Shown one piece after another: positions 1 through 7,767 of a DNA stretch of 12,991 bases. The notes under the pieces were generated by a model. It did not search any database. It was not told where the DNA came from and worked only from the letters and a program-made list of their open reading frames with translations. A program made the position numbers and the translations under genes. The number at the start of each line of letters is the position of its first letter. The first letter of the stretch is position 1. Origin of the DNA: Bacteroidales bacterium (GTDB taxonomy: Bacteria; Bacteroidota; Bacteroidia; Bacteroidales; UBA4181); the NCBI GenBank assembly GCA_028700615.1, contig JAQVSH010000026.1, positions 780-13,770 of the forward strand. Direction: 5' to 3'.

Positions 1-2
1 CG

Positions 3-728
3 TTTGACCCCCTGAAAATTGCCGTTCAAAAGATCAATTCTTCAGAGGGAAACGAGTTTGGGCCGCACATTGTAAGGCAGGGCATGAGGTTAAACAAACC
101 TCTCACTCCATACTATTACTACGTTGCTTTATATGCTACAGATCTTTCAGGCAACCTGGACATCCGCTTTACACACAACCTGACGGACGGTGTCTTCTGT
201 GACCCGGCAGATGTATCATTCCTGAACTCTTCTTTCAACGACGCCTATCCGGTATTCTCGCCGGACACTTCTTATGTATATTTCTGTTCTGACCGCGAGG
301 GTAATTATGATATATACAGGGCCGACCTGAATAAGAACGGCAGACTTACCCGGGCATTGGAAGATCCCACTCCCCGGACAATTATCAAAATCGACAACCT
401 TTGTTCAGAATCAAATGAAAAGTGCCCGTTCATTATGGGCGATGTGATGGTATTTGCCTCGGACCGGCCGGAAGGCTACGGCGGATACGATCTGTACTAT
501 TCGTTGTTTGAGAACGGGACCTGGTCAGATCCCGTAAACTTCGGGAGCCGGATCAACACGCCTTACAATGAATTCAGGCCTGTGCTGAAATATTTCTATT
601 TTGAAGACTTTACGAACGACTTCATGCTTTTCTCCTCTGACCGGCCCGGTGGTAAAGGTGGTTTTGATTTGTACTACGTGGGAATACCCCGTTTCAAAAT
701 CTACGAAAATTACGTTGATTTCGATTAA
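3..728 (+). CDS. PD40 (WD40-like) beta-propeller repeat protein, C-terminal part
   Basis: The reading frame is open from base 3, so the gene starts upstream of the window; the ATG at 84 is internal. About 241 residues are visible. Repeated beta-propeller signatures are present: YPVFSPD followed by YFCSDREGNYDIY, then FASDRPEGYGGYDLYY, then LFSSDRPGGKGGFDLYY. The phrase NEFGPHI near the beginning of the window and NEFRPVL before the last blade are typical of PD40 proteins, in which blades start with N-E-x-x-P. In Bacteroidota such proteins are usually periplasmic or outer-membrane associated, sometimes fused to OmpA-type peptidoglycan-binding domains. Here the protein ends right after the last blade with no OmpA domain. 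The signal peptide, if any, lies outside the window. The substrate or partner is unknown. The family call is firm; the cellular role is inferred. Confidence 0.85.
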   Translation, partial: FDPLKIAVQKINSSEGNEFGPHIVRQGMRLNKPLTPYYYYVALYATDLSGNLDIRFTHNLTDGVFCDPADVSFLNSSFNDAYPVFSPDTSYVYFCSDREGNYDIYRADLNKNGRLTRALEDPTPRTIIKIDNLCSESNEKCPFIMGDVMVFASDRPEGYGGYDLYYSLFENGTWSDPVNFGSRINTPYNEFRPVLKYFYFEDFTNDFMLFSSDRPGGKGGFDLYYVGIPRFKIYENYVDFD

Positions 729-743
729 AGGCAATACAAAAAC

Positions 744-772
744 ATACCCCGGACCTTTTCAGATCCGGGTAT
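744..772 (-). terminator. Hairpin terminator between convergent genes
   Basis: ATACCCCGGA (744-753) pairs with TCCGGGTAT (764-772), with one bulged C and a 10-nt loop. Read on the minus strand, the stem is followed by GTTTTTGTATT, a usable U-rich tract, so it fits best as the terminator of the leftward RRM gene. On the plus strand it lies 16 nt past the PD40 stop but has no T tract after it. It may still act in both directions. Confidence 0.6.
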
Positions 773-825
773 AAATGCAACTGGCTGATCAGTAGAGTAT
801 AAGTTACCGAAAAGACAGAATCGGA

Positions 826-1194
826 CTAGTACCGGTTCCTGTTGTAACCGCCACCGCCACGGTTGTAACCGTCACCACCACCACGATTGTAACCGCCACC
901 ACCACGATTGTAGCCACCACCACGATGATAGCCGCCGTCATTACTCCGTTCTGTTTTTGGACGGGCTTCATTGACGACAATAACCTTGCCTTCGAACTCC
1001 GTATTATTAAGAGAATCAATAGCTTTCTGTGCTTCGCCGTTATCTGGCATCTCAACAAAACCAAATCCGCGTGAACGGCCGGTTTCACGATCAGTAATAA
1101 TGTTGGCAGAAGCAACTTCGCCAAACTGTGCAAATAAGTCCTGTAAACTATTGCTCTTCGTGGCAAAGTTCAGGTTAGAAACGTAAATATTCAT
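826..1194 (-). CDS. RRM-domain RNA-binding protein with glycine-rich tail
   Basis: This 122-residue protein has a single RNA-recognition motif at residues 1-80. RNP2 is IYVSNL (3-8) and RNP1 is RGFGFVEM (42-49), with the aromatic residues that stack on RNA in place. Residues 87-122 form a low-complexity tail of repeated GGGYNRGG blocks, resembling RGG/RGY tails of eukaryotic glycine-rich proteins and cyanobacterial Rbp proteins. It lies 22 nt downstream of the cold-shock-domain gene, so the two are probably co-transcribed. It likely acts in the cytoplasm as an RNA chaperone or post-transcriptional regulator, perhaps under cold or stress. That role is inferred from the family and the neighbour. 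The start ATG gives the standard compact RRM N-terminus. Length and organisation are usual for Bacteroidota. Confidence 0.92.
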   Translation of the reverse strand: MNIYVSNLNFATKSNSLQDLFAQFGEVASANIITDRETGRSRGFGFVEMPDNGEAQKAIDSLNNTEFEGKVIVVNEARPKTERSNDGGYHRGGGYNRGGGGYNRGGGDGYNRGGGGYNRNRY

Positions 1195-1216
1195 TATTTT
1201 TTATGTGTGTAAATTA

Positions 1217-1657
1217 CTATTTTGTCAGTGCAATCCGCACTGCGTTCATTCCGCGGGTTCCGCGTTCGGTCTCAAAAATGACCAGGTTTCCTTCAGCTAT
1301 TCCTTCCGGAGCTTCGGAAATATGAAAAAAGTATTTTTCTGTTGAGCCAAGGTCTTTAATAAAACCATATCCTTTTGCCTCATTAAAATGTTCTACCCTG
1401 CCTTTAAATATTACCGGCCCGGTTTCTATCTTTTTTGGAGTCGAAATTACTACATTTTCGGGATTGATTTCCTTTTTCTGGTTGATTTCGGGGGGTGTAT
1501 CGCTTATGTTACCGTTTTCGTCAACATAAGCAATCATATCGTCGAATGAAGAGGTTCCGCCGGCCTGGCGAGCCTCTTTACGTTTTTGTTTTTCAAGGCG
1601 CTTTGCCTGTTTTTTCTTTTCGTTTTCTTTCTTTCCAAATGATTGTGATTTTGCCAT
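1217..1657 (-). CDS. Cold-shock-domain protein with basic N-terminal extension
   Basis: The protein has 146 residues. The C-terminal 63 residues (about 84-146) form a cold-shock OB fold: KGRVEHFNEAKGYGFI includes RNP1 (KGYGFI, 95-100) and YFFHIS (109-114) is RNP2, a variant of the usual VFVHFS. Residues 8-31 are almost all lysine, glutamate, glutamine and arginine and probably form a charged helix. Residues 35-80 are a linker. This extended architecture is common in Bacteroidota, against about 67 residues for CspA. It should bind single-stranded RNA or DNA in the cytoplasm and melt RNA secondary structure. It is the first gene of a unit with the RRM gene and is preceded by a long leader with alternative pairings. 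The start ATG at 1657 gives the typical MAKSQSFGKK N-terminus. Confidence 0.92.
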   Translation of the reverse strand: MAKSQSFGKKENEKKKQAKRLEKQKRKEARQAGGTSSFDDMIAYVDENGNISDTPPEINQKKEINPENVVISTPKKIETGPVIFKGRVEHFNEAKGYGFIKDLGSTEKYFFHISEAPEGIAEGNLVIFETERGTRGMNAVRIALTK

Positions 1658-1851
1658 TCTATTTAGTTAATAATAAATTTTGCCTGTTTACCGCATCTGC
1701 GTTTGCTTTGTCTGCGCCGTCTGCTCCTTGCCCTGTCTGTATCCAGACATTGGCGGAAAAATACTTACCGAAACAATATAACCGGGCCAACCCTGTCTGG
1801 CAAAATATTAAGAAAGAAACGATCAGAATGAACTTGCGTTGTTTATTTCGA
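1658..1851 (-). promoter_or_regulatory. Long, structured leader of the cold-shock gene
   Basis: About 190 nt separate the putative -7 box at 1852-1859 from the cold-shock ATG. In transcript order, CCAGACA (1800-1794), TGTCTGG (1749-1743) and CAGACA (1739-1734) are present. The middle element can pair with either flanking one, so two exclusive hairpins are possible. CCCTGTCTG also occurs twice on the plus strand (1731-1739 and 1791-1799). Long leaders that change fold with temperature are known for E. coli cspA; that this one works the same way is inference. I see no convincing protein-coding gene here. Confidence 0.4.
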
Positions 1852-1859
1852 CAAAGGTA
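1852..1859 (-). promoter_or_regulatory. Candidate -7 box for the cold-shock/RRM unit
   Basis: On the minus strand this reads TACCTTTG, a perfect match to the Bacteroidota -7 consensus TAnnTTTG. A -33 TTG at the expected 19-21 bp upstream is not evident, so the assignment rests on the -7 box alone. Confidence 0.4.
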
Positions 1860-1974
1860 AACAATATTTCCATTTAGGTACCGCAAGTCATTAATCAATA
1901 TGCAAATCCTGCTTATTTGTGCTTACTTCCCGGCGGTAAACCAATAAGGCTCATTATGAATGTTTTAACAAAAC

Positions 1975-4191
1975 CTATTTTAATAAAAAACCAAGTTGGC
2001 TTTTTATATCGGAAGAAGAAGCGCCAACAAGTGCTGCATACTCTCCGGGTTCGGCTACCCATTGGTGCTTATCGGGGTCAAAAAAGCTTAAGGCCGGTTT
2101 GTCGATTGTAAAGGATACCGACTTTGTTTCGCCGGGCAGCAATTTTACTTTTTTAAATCCTTTTAATTCTTTAACCGGACGGGGCAAATAAGATTCCGGA
2201 TCACTTATATAAAGCTGCACAATTTCCGCTCCACTCCGAGATCCTGAATTGGTGATATCAATAGTAAATGTAATCTTATCTGAACTGGTCATCTCTTTTT
2301 TATCTGATTTCAACATTCCATATTTGAATTGGGTATAACTGAGCCCGTGTCCAAAACTGAATAATGGTTTAATGTTCTGCTTTTCATGCCACCTGTAACC
2401 GACATAGATTCCTTCAGAATAAGTGACCTGTCCATCTGAGCCGGGGAATTCACCTGCTGAATGTGCTGAATTGTCAATTAACTTCTCGGGGAACGTAAAG
2501 GGCAGTTTACCCGAAGGATTTACGTCGCCAACCAATACAGCGGCTAAAGCGTTTCCGGCCTCAGACCCCATGTACCATCCTTGTACGACAGCCGAAACTT
2601 CATTGAGCCAAGGCATTGAAATAGCATTCCCGGAGATATTTACAACCACAAGATTTTTATTAACTTTTGCAAGTTCGCTTATAAGCTTATCCTGATTGTA
2701 GGGCAATTCTAACCCAAATCTGTCTGCAGATTCACTGTCCTGGTGTTCACACTTATTTAATCCGCCAATGAAAATAACATAATCGGCATTTTTTGCTTTT
2801 TCACATGCCTCCGAGATCAGCTCAGATTCAGAGCGTTCGTCTGACAGATCCTGACCGGAATCAACCCCGTTATAGGTCCCTCCTGTTGTACCAACATAAC
2901 CGCGTGCATATATTATTTTTGCTTTTGAACCCACTCTGTTTATTAATCCCTCAAGCGGAGATACCTCATATTTTGCTTTTAGCGATGAACTTCCGCCACC
3001 TACAGTCATCTTTTTTATGGCATTCTCTCCAATTACCGCAATTACTTTTGCGTTATCTAAATTAACAGGCAACAAATCACCTTTATTTTTCAAGAGGACT
3101 ATACCTTCTTCAGCTATAGTTCTACCTGCTAATATATGATTTTCAGAAACCATCGCCCCAAATGGCTTTTCTTTATTCATCGCCGTTAAAAAGTTTAAAC
3201 GAAGGACATGACGTACTTTATCGTCCAGTTCCGTTGTGCTCATCTCACCGGAACTAATAAGATCAAGATATGGCCGGGCTAAAAAATAATTATCATAGGC
3301 ATTCGACTTCCCGTCATCCAGGCCATTGGTCCATGTACCAAATTCCATATCCAAACCGTTCATTACTGCTTGTCTGGTATCGTGCGTTCCTCCCCAATCA
3401 GAAATAACTGTTCCTTCAAATCCCCATTCTTTTCGCAAAATATCAATCAACAAATATTGGTTATGGCATCCGTATTGTCCCCGATATTTATTATATGACC
3501 CCATTATAGCCCATGTTCCACCTTCCTGCACGGCAGCTTTAAATGCAGGTAAGTAAATTTCATATAACGCACGGTCATCAACATTTACATTCACGGTAAA
3601 TCTGTCTGTTTCCTGATTATTTAATGCAAAATGCTTCACACATGTAGCCACACCATTTTGTTGTACACCCTTGATATATGGCACAACCATTTTTGAAGAC
3701 AAATAGGGATCTTCGCCCAAATATTCAAAATTCCTTCCATTTAAAGGAGACCTATAAATATTAACACCAGGGCCAAGTAATACATCTTTTTCGCGATAAC
3801 GGGCTTCTTCTCCAATTGATACACCATACAATAAGGACATTTCTTCGTCCCATGTTGCTGCCAGACATGTTAAAGCCGGAAAAGCAAAACAGGAATCATT
3901 GGTCCAGCCGGCCTGTTCCCATTCATCCCAAAGCACTTCCGGCCTTATGCCATGAGGCCCGTCGGTCATCCATAGTTCCGGGATACCAAGCCGGGCAACT
4001 CCCGGAGAACAGAATTTAGATTGCGCGTGAATTATTGCTATTTTCTCTTCTAATGTCATTCGGGATAAAGCATCTTCCACACGTTCCTTTAGTGGTTTGG
4101 TATTATCCCCATAAACCGGAATTTTGTTCTGTCCATATACAACTGTAAATAATAAGATTAGGAGTATGGTTAATTTGCCTTTTTTTATCAT
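1975..4191 (-). CDS. Secreted glycoside hydrolase family 3 beta-glycosidase (738 aa)
   Basis: This retaining GH3 enzyme hydrolyses terminal beta-linked sugars, most often glucose or xylose. The signal peptide is residues 1-20 (MIKKGKLTILLILLFTVVYG, then Q), implying a periplasmic or outer-surface enzyme. The N-terminal TIM barrel shows WMTDGPHGIR (74-83), GRNFEYLGEDPYL, VKHFALNNQETDR (185-197) and VISDWGG, with nucleophile Asp265. The alpha/beta sandwich has GIVLLKN and, at 485-491, DSESADR; Glu487 is the likely acid/base by position in the E-x-x-D-R motif. A fibronectin-III-like domain closes the protein (about 645-735), with VQLYISD and FKKVKLLPGETKSV. There is no PA14 insert. Length is normal for this architecture. 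It lies 72 nt downstream of a second GH3 gene in the same direction and is probably co-transcribed. The exact sugar specificity cannot be read from the sequence. Confidence 0.95.
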   Translation of the reverse strand: MIKKGKLTILLILLFTVVYGQNKIPVYGDNTKPLKERVEDALSRMTLEEKIAIIHAQSKFCSPGVARLGIPELWMTDGPHGIRPEVLWDEWEQAGWTNDSCFAFPALTCLAATWDEEMSLLYGVSIGEEARYREKDVLLGPGVNIYRSPLNGRNFEYLGEDPYLSSKMVVPYIKGVQQNGVATCVKHFALNNQETDRFTVNVNVDDRALYEIYLPAFKAAVQEGGTWAIMGSYNKYRGQYGCHNQYLLIDILRKEWGFEGTVISDWGGTHDTRQAVMNGLDMEFGTWTNGLDDGKSNAYDNYFLARPYLDLISSGEMSTTELDDKVRHVLRLNFLTAMNKEKPFGAMVSENHILAGRTIAEEGIVLLKNKGDLLPVNLDNAKVIAVIGENAIKKMTVGGGSSSLKAKYEVSPLEGLINRVGSKAKIIYARGYVGTTGGTYNGVDSGQDLSDERSESELISEACEKAKNADYVIFIGGLNKCEHQDSESADRFGLELPYNQDKLISELAKVNKNLVVVNISGNAISMPWLNEVSAVVQGWYMGSEAGNALAAVLVGDVNPSGKLPFTFPEKLIDNSAHSAGEFPGSDGQVTYSEGIYVGYRWHEKQNIKPLFSFGHGLSYTQFKYGMLKSDKKEMTSSDKITFTIDITNSGSRSGAEIVQLYISDPESYLPRPVKELKGFKKVKLLPGETKSVSFTIDKPALSFFDPDKHQWVAEPGEYAALVGASSSDIKSQLGFLLK

Positions 4192-4263
4192 GATATTGAA
4201 TGTATCGCCATTTGATTCTTTTATTTCCTAAAATAAGACGTTTTATATAATGCTAAATTAATT

Positions 4264-6642
4264 TTAACGGCAATTTACAGAAATTTCATTTATTGGTTCC
4301 TTTGGAGCCATTACATTATGTACCGGCCATGCCTGAGACTTTGCAACCACAAAACTGGCAGTGCAACGAATATCGGAACTTGAAGCTCCAAATTTAACTG
4401 TATATTTTCCTGCAGCAGTTTCCCACTGTGACTTATTCTCATTGAAGGAAGACAACGTGTAAGCATCAATCTTCATTGTGAGTGTCTGAGATTCACCAGG
4501 TTTTAATTCCTTTGTCTTTGCAAAAGCCCTAAGTTCCATTTCAGGCTTTGCGAGTCCCCCGCAGGGAGCAGTCACATATAGCTGCACAGCTTCTTTGCCT
4601 ACTGAGTTACCACTGTTGCGCACGGTAATACTGGCAGTGACGGTACCATCACTTGATATTTTGACCACAGGATTTTCATATATAAAAGTAGTGAATCCCA
4701 AACCATATCCAAATGGATACGCGACGGTCTTGCCTGTAGTAGAAAAATAACGGTAACCAATCCATATTCCTTCCCGGTAATTTATATAGTCAACATCTTT
4801 CTTAGGTTGACGCTCCCCTTTAGCATTGCCCAAATCGAGGTACATGGTTCCGGATCCTACGTAATTGTAAGGAAAATTGTGAGATGATGGCAGGTCAAAG
4901 TACCTGAGAGGAAAAGTCATTGGGAGTTTCCCGGACGGATAACTTTTCCCTGTAAGGATATCCGCAACGATATACCCTGCTTCCTGTCCCGGGGTCCAGG
5001 CGAGGAGAATAGCATCGGGAATATCTTGCCAGGATGCTGTTTCAATAACTCCACCAATATTCAAAACTACCACCACCTTTTTACCTGCCGAATGATACGC
5101 ATCGGCTACCCCCTGAAGAAGGTCACGTTCTGCTGCACTCAGGTACCAGTCACCATCCTCGGTCTTACGGTCTCCTCCTTCTCCTGCATTTCTTCCAATG
5201 GTTATGATGGCCACATCGTTGGTACTCAAGTTATGTTCCGTAAGTCCCGCCGGAGTCAACGGCTCGGTTAATACAGCACTGCCAAGAAGTACAGCATTCT
5301 GGTTAACAGGATTAATGCTTTGTGTAATGTCTTGATAAGCAATATATTTTTTATACCAATCAGCAATAGCGGTATCTACGGTTATCCCATTAATAGCCAG
5401 GCCCTCGTCCAGATTACGGATGTATTTCTTGTTTACATTACCAGAGCCCGTACCACCGGCAATCATTTTGTAGGAATTGAGACCAAACACAGCAGCGTTT
5501 TTCACATTTTTCAGAGGCAACAACTGATCATCATTCTTCAGAAGGACAATACCCTCTGCAGCTTCCTTTCGCACGAGCTCGGCATTAGCCTCTATATCTG
5601 GCGTTTCTGAGTACTTATATCCTTTAAAACGAGGAGTCTTGACTATATATTTTAGCACATTCTTCACATTTCGGTCCACTTCGTCCATGGAAAGACTGCC
5701 GTTTTCTACGGCCTCAATGATTCGCTCTATCTCAAACTCCAAACCGGCCTCCATAAGGTCATTGCCTGCCTTTACTGCGTCAACTGTGCCTTCTTTGTAA
5801 CCCCAGTCTGTCAGGACTATCCCTTCGTAACCCCATTCTTCACGGAGAATGGTTGTCAGAAGATCATAGCTCTGCTGAGTGAAAACACCGTTGATTTTGT
5901 TGTATGAGGACATGATTGTCCACGGATTGGATTCTTTAACCACAATTTCAAACGCTTTGAGAGCCATCTCGCGCAAAGTCCTCTGGCTCATCCGGCTGTC
6001 CGAGTAGAAACGATTGGTCTCGGAATCATTGGCTGCGAAATGCTTGGGACTGGTACCTACGCCATTGGACTGGATTCCGTTCACCACTGCAGCAGCAATC
6101 TTGCCGGTTAAAAAGGGATCCTCGGAAAAATACTCAAAATTCCTTCCACACAGAGGATTGCGTTGAAGATCCATTCCCGGACCAAGCACCACATCCAGAC
6201 CGTATTCCTTCACCTCGCGCCCCATTGCGGTAGCCATATACTCAACTAATTCGGTGTTCCAGGTCGAGGCCATTACGGTGCCCACAGGAAACGATGTCGC
6301 ATAATATTTCTTGTCGCTCCCCGGTCTGGAAATGTTCATGCGAACACCGGCAGGGCCATCAGACATGCCCGTTCCGGGTATGCCAAGGCGTGGAATGGGG
6401 CGTGTGGAAAACGGGGCACCCGGCACATATACGGTACCCGAAGGAAACTTGCTGTCGGGGTCAGGTGGGTAAATACTCCTGGTACCCCAGGCATCACCAA
6501 CAAGAATAGCGGCTTTTTCCTGAATGGTCATTGAAGCAATCACTTGATCGATATTGTTTTCATTGAGTTGCGGCTGTGCCATAACTGGCAATGTGCAAAC
6601 TATTGCAGCTGAAAAAAGGAAAATGTTTATAATCTTTTTCAT
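4264..6642 (-). CDS. Secreted glycoside hydrolase family 3 beta-glycosidase (792 aa)
   Basis: This is a second GH3 enzyme, first in the leftward pair. The signal peptide is residues 1-22, cleaved after VMA before QPQ. The barrel shows SDGPAGVRM (94-102), GRNFEYFSEDPFLTG, SPKHFAANDSETNR (198-211) and VLTDWGY, with nucleophile Asp279. The sandwich domain has GIVLLKN and NAGEGGDRK, placing the likely acid/base at Glu488. A fibronectin-III-like domain follows (VQLYVTAP, LKPGESQTL), and about 25 extra residues extend past it. It is clearly diverged from its neighbour, for example in the longer loop at 55-90, so the pair are not a recent duplicate and may have different linkage or sugar preference. 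It starts 95 bp from the divergent Crp/Fnr gene. Substrate is not determinable; beta-glucoside or beta-xyloside is most likely. Confidence 0.95.
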   Translation of the reverse strand: MKKIINIFLFSAAIVCTLPVMAQPQLNENNIDQVIASMTIQEKAAILVGDAWGTRSIYPPDPDSKFPSGTVYVPGAPFSTRPIPRLGIPGTGMSDGPAGVRMNISRPGSDKKYYATSFPVGTVMASTWNTELVEYMATAMGREVKEYGLDVVLGPGMDLQRNPLCGRNFEYFSEDPFLTGKIAAAVVNGIQSNGVGTSPKHFAANDSETNRFYSDSRMSQRTLREMALKAFEIVVKESNPWTIMSSYNKINGVFTQQSYDLLTTILREEWGYEGIVLTDWGYKEGTVDAVKAGNDLMEAGLEFEIERIIEAVENGSLSMDEVDRNVKNVLKYIVKTPRFKGYKYSETPDIEANAELVRKEAAEGIVLLKNDDQLLPLKNVKNAAVFGLNSYKMIAGGTGSGNVNKKYIRNLDEGLAINGITVDTAIADWYKKYIAYQDITQSINPVNQNAVLLGSAVLTEPLTPAGLTEHNLSTNDVAIITIGRNAGEGGDRKTEDGDWYLSAAERDLLQGVADAYHSAGKKVVVVLNIGGVIETASWQDIPDAILLAWTPGQEAGYIVADILTGKSYPSGKLPMTFPLRYFDLPSSHNFPYNYVGSGTMYLDLGNAKGERQPKKDVDYINYREGIWIGYRYFSTTGKTVAYPFGYGLGFTTFIYENPVVKISSDGTVTASITVRNSGNSVGKEAVQLYVTAPCGGLAKPEMELRAFAKTKELKPGESQTLTMKIDAYTLSSFNENKSQWETAAGKYTVKFGASSSDIRCTASFVVAKSQAWPVHNVMAPKEPINEISVNCR

Positions 6643-6678
6643 ATTTAACGGTTATGTACTTATTTATTACAACTATGT

Positions 6679-6686
6679 CAAAAATA
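6679..6686 (-). promoter_or_regulatory. Candidate -7 box for the GH3 pair
   Basis: On the minus strand this reads TATTTTTG, a perfect TAnnTTTG match, 36 nt before the ATG of the 792-residue GH3 gene. No clear TTG is found at the -33 spacing. It shares the intergenic space with the divergent regulator. Confidence 0.4.
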
Positions 6687-6708
6687 CACCAATACAAGTA
6701 ATTCGGCG

Positions 6709-6740
6709 TTGATCTATATCAGAAAATTGTATTTATTTTG
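6709..6740 (+). promoter_or_regulatory. Candidate promoter of the Crp/Fnr gene
   Basis: TTG (6709-6711), a 21-bp gap, then TTATTTTG (6733-6740), one mismatch from TAnnTTTG. This box overlaps the possible TTG start at 6738, which argues that translation begins further on, at the ATG pair 6759/6762. Confidence 0.3.
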
Positions 6741-6758
6741 AATATAATTAATGAGTAT

Positions 6759-7343
6759 ATGATGATTGATGAAACGCTCGCAGTGGCCCTTTCAATTACT
6801 AGTCGATACGTGAATCTGAAGGAAGAAGAATTGCTTTTATTTTCTTCCCTTTTAGAAAAAATAAATCTTAATAAAGGTGATATTTTAATTAATCAGGGAG
6901 AAATTGCCAAAAGCACTTACTGGGTAAAAATCGGATTATTAAGGCAGTATTATTACAAGGATGGACGGGATATTACTGAACACTTTGCCAGTGAGGGACA
7001 AGGTATGATGTGTATAAAAAGTTTATTTAACAATGAACCTTCGTCTCTTATCATAGAAGCACTCGAACAAAGTGTCGTTTACCTGTCACCCTACCAAAAA
7101 CTAATTGAACTGTCTGAAAAATATCCCGTCTTTCATACGTATCATCGCAAACTTCTTGAAGAAATATTAATTGTATCCCAGAAAAAAGCCGATTCCTGGA
7201 GATTTGAAACGGTAAGGCAGCGATACGACCATTTTATGACTGAATTTTCCCAGGCGGCCAAAAGAGCATCAATAAACCATATTGCATCATATCTGCTAAT
7301 GACACCGGAATCACTCAGCCGGGTCCGTTCAGGAAAATTATAA
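6759..7343 (+). CDS. Crp/Fnr-family transcriptional regulator
   Basis: About 194 residues. The N-terminal cyclic-nucleotide-binding-like beta roll contains KGDILINQGEIAKSTYWVKIGLLRQYYY and ITEHFASEGQ. A long dimerisation helix follows, then a compact C-terminal segment, HIASYLLMTPESLSRVRSGKL. This is the form usual in Bacteroidota Crp proteins, where the recognition helix P-x-S-L-S-R-x-R lies at the very end, so it is not truncated. I chose the ATG at 6759 (6762 is equally possible) over the TTG at 6738, because the latter overlaps a -7-like box. The gene diverges from the two GH3 genes, so it may control them, itself, or both; this is inference. The ligand is unknown, and these proteins often lack the cAMP-contacting residues of E. 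coli Crp. Confidence 0.88.
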   Translation: MMIDETLAVALSITSRYVNLKEEELLLFSSLLEKINLNKGDILINQGEIAKSTYWVKIGLLRQYYYKDGRDITEHFASEGQGMMCIKSLFNNEPSSLIIEALEQSVVYLSPYQKLIELSEKYPVFHTYHRKLLEEILIVSQKKADSWRFETVRQRYDHFMTEFSQAAKRASINHIASYLLMTPESLSRVRSGKL

Positions 7344-7354
7344 AAAAATTCAGC

Positions 7355-7410
7355 ACCTCTTCCCGGAGCTAAGCGACAAGCCCCTCTTTGGAGGGGGCGA
7401 AGGGGAAGGT
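7355..7410. repeat. GC-rich imperfect palindrome (REP-like or terminator)
   Basis: Nested inverted repeats: GCCCCTC (7380-7386) pairs with GAGGGGGC (7391-7398) around a TTTG loop. Outside it, ACCTCTTCCC (7355-7364) can pair imperfectly with GGGGAAGGT (7402-7410). It lies 12 nt past the Crp/Fnr stop and much richer in G+C than its surroundings. No T tract follows on either strand, so a dispersed REP-type palindrome is as likely as a terminator. Confidence 0.45.
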
Positions 7411-7441
7411 ATGTCTGTCCTTCATTCATTTATTTTATTCA

Positions 7442-7619
7442 TTAAAATATATTTATGTAAGGTTCAAAAATAAAAATCCGGTTCCGGCTTTGCCCGGTAA
7501 GCTCTTTCAAATATTTATTTCCCTGCATTTTTGTTACTAAATCGTTGGCAGCTTTAAAACTCAGGTTACAGGTCTTGGCTGCCTGGTCTATGGTGATTAC
7601 GGGATCTTTAAACAGGGCT
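7442..7619 (-). pseudogene. Fic-family protein, C-terminal remnant cut by IS21 element
   Basis: The minus strand encodes about 58 residues ending in a stop at 7442-7444. They include LFKDPVITIDQAAKTCNLSF, KAANDLVTKM and LTGQSRNRIFIFEPYINIF. This matches the C-terminal winged-helix tail of Fic proteins, in which P-x-x-T-I-x-x-A-A, a helix-turn-helix, then T-G-x-x-R-N-R-x-(F/Y) are typical. Fic enzymes AMPylate or otherwise modify target proteins through an HPFxxGNGR motif, which is absent here. The frame stops at the left end of the IS21 element at 7620. The missing N-terminal part is not found on the other side (10247 onwards), so the gene is broken and non-functional. The family assignment rests on the short tail only. 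Confidence 0.7.
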
Positions 7620-7625
7620 TGTAAC

Positions 7626-7710
7626 CGGAAATGACCAATACAACAAAAACGGAAACAATCCTACAATAAAATCAGAAACAATCGTACAGCAAAAACGGAA
7701 ACAATCGTAC
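7626..7710 (+). repeat. Left-end repeat array of the IS21 element
   Basis: Copies: CGGAAATGACCAATAC (7626-7641, the terminal inverted repeat itself), CGGAAACAATCCTAC (7650-7664), CAGAAACAATCGTAC (7673-7687) and CGGAAACAATCGTAC (7696-7710). Spacing is 24, 23 and 23 bp. These are the likely binding sites for the IstA transposase. Confidence 0.75.
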
Positions 7711-7767
7711 AACGGTAAAACGGAATAAATAAGACCTTTGAGTCATCATTTTAGCAAAGGAAATGTC

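Noticed and set aside
1495..1860. Plus-strand open frame opposite the cold-shock gene and its leader
   Set aside because: It overlaps the conserved cold-shock coding region antisense and has no recognisable motif.
1659..1898. Minus-strand 79-codon frame upstream of the cold-shock gene
   Set aside because: It spans the putative promoter and leader, has no family features, and its composition fits untranslated structured RNA better.
6738..6758. TTG start for the Crp/Fnr gene, seven residues upstream
   Set aside because: The TTG overlaps a -7-like box, and two in-frame ATGs follow that fit family N-termini.
7630..7740. CRISPR-like array suggested by evenly spaced repeats
   Set aside because: Repeats are 15 bp with 8-bp spacers, match an inverted set at 10132-10240, and flank istA/istB, so they are transposon end repeats.
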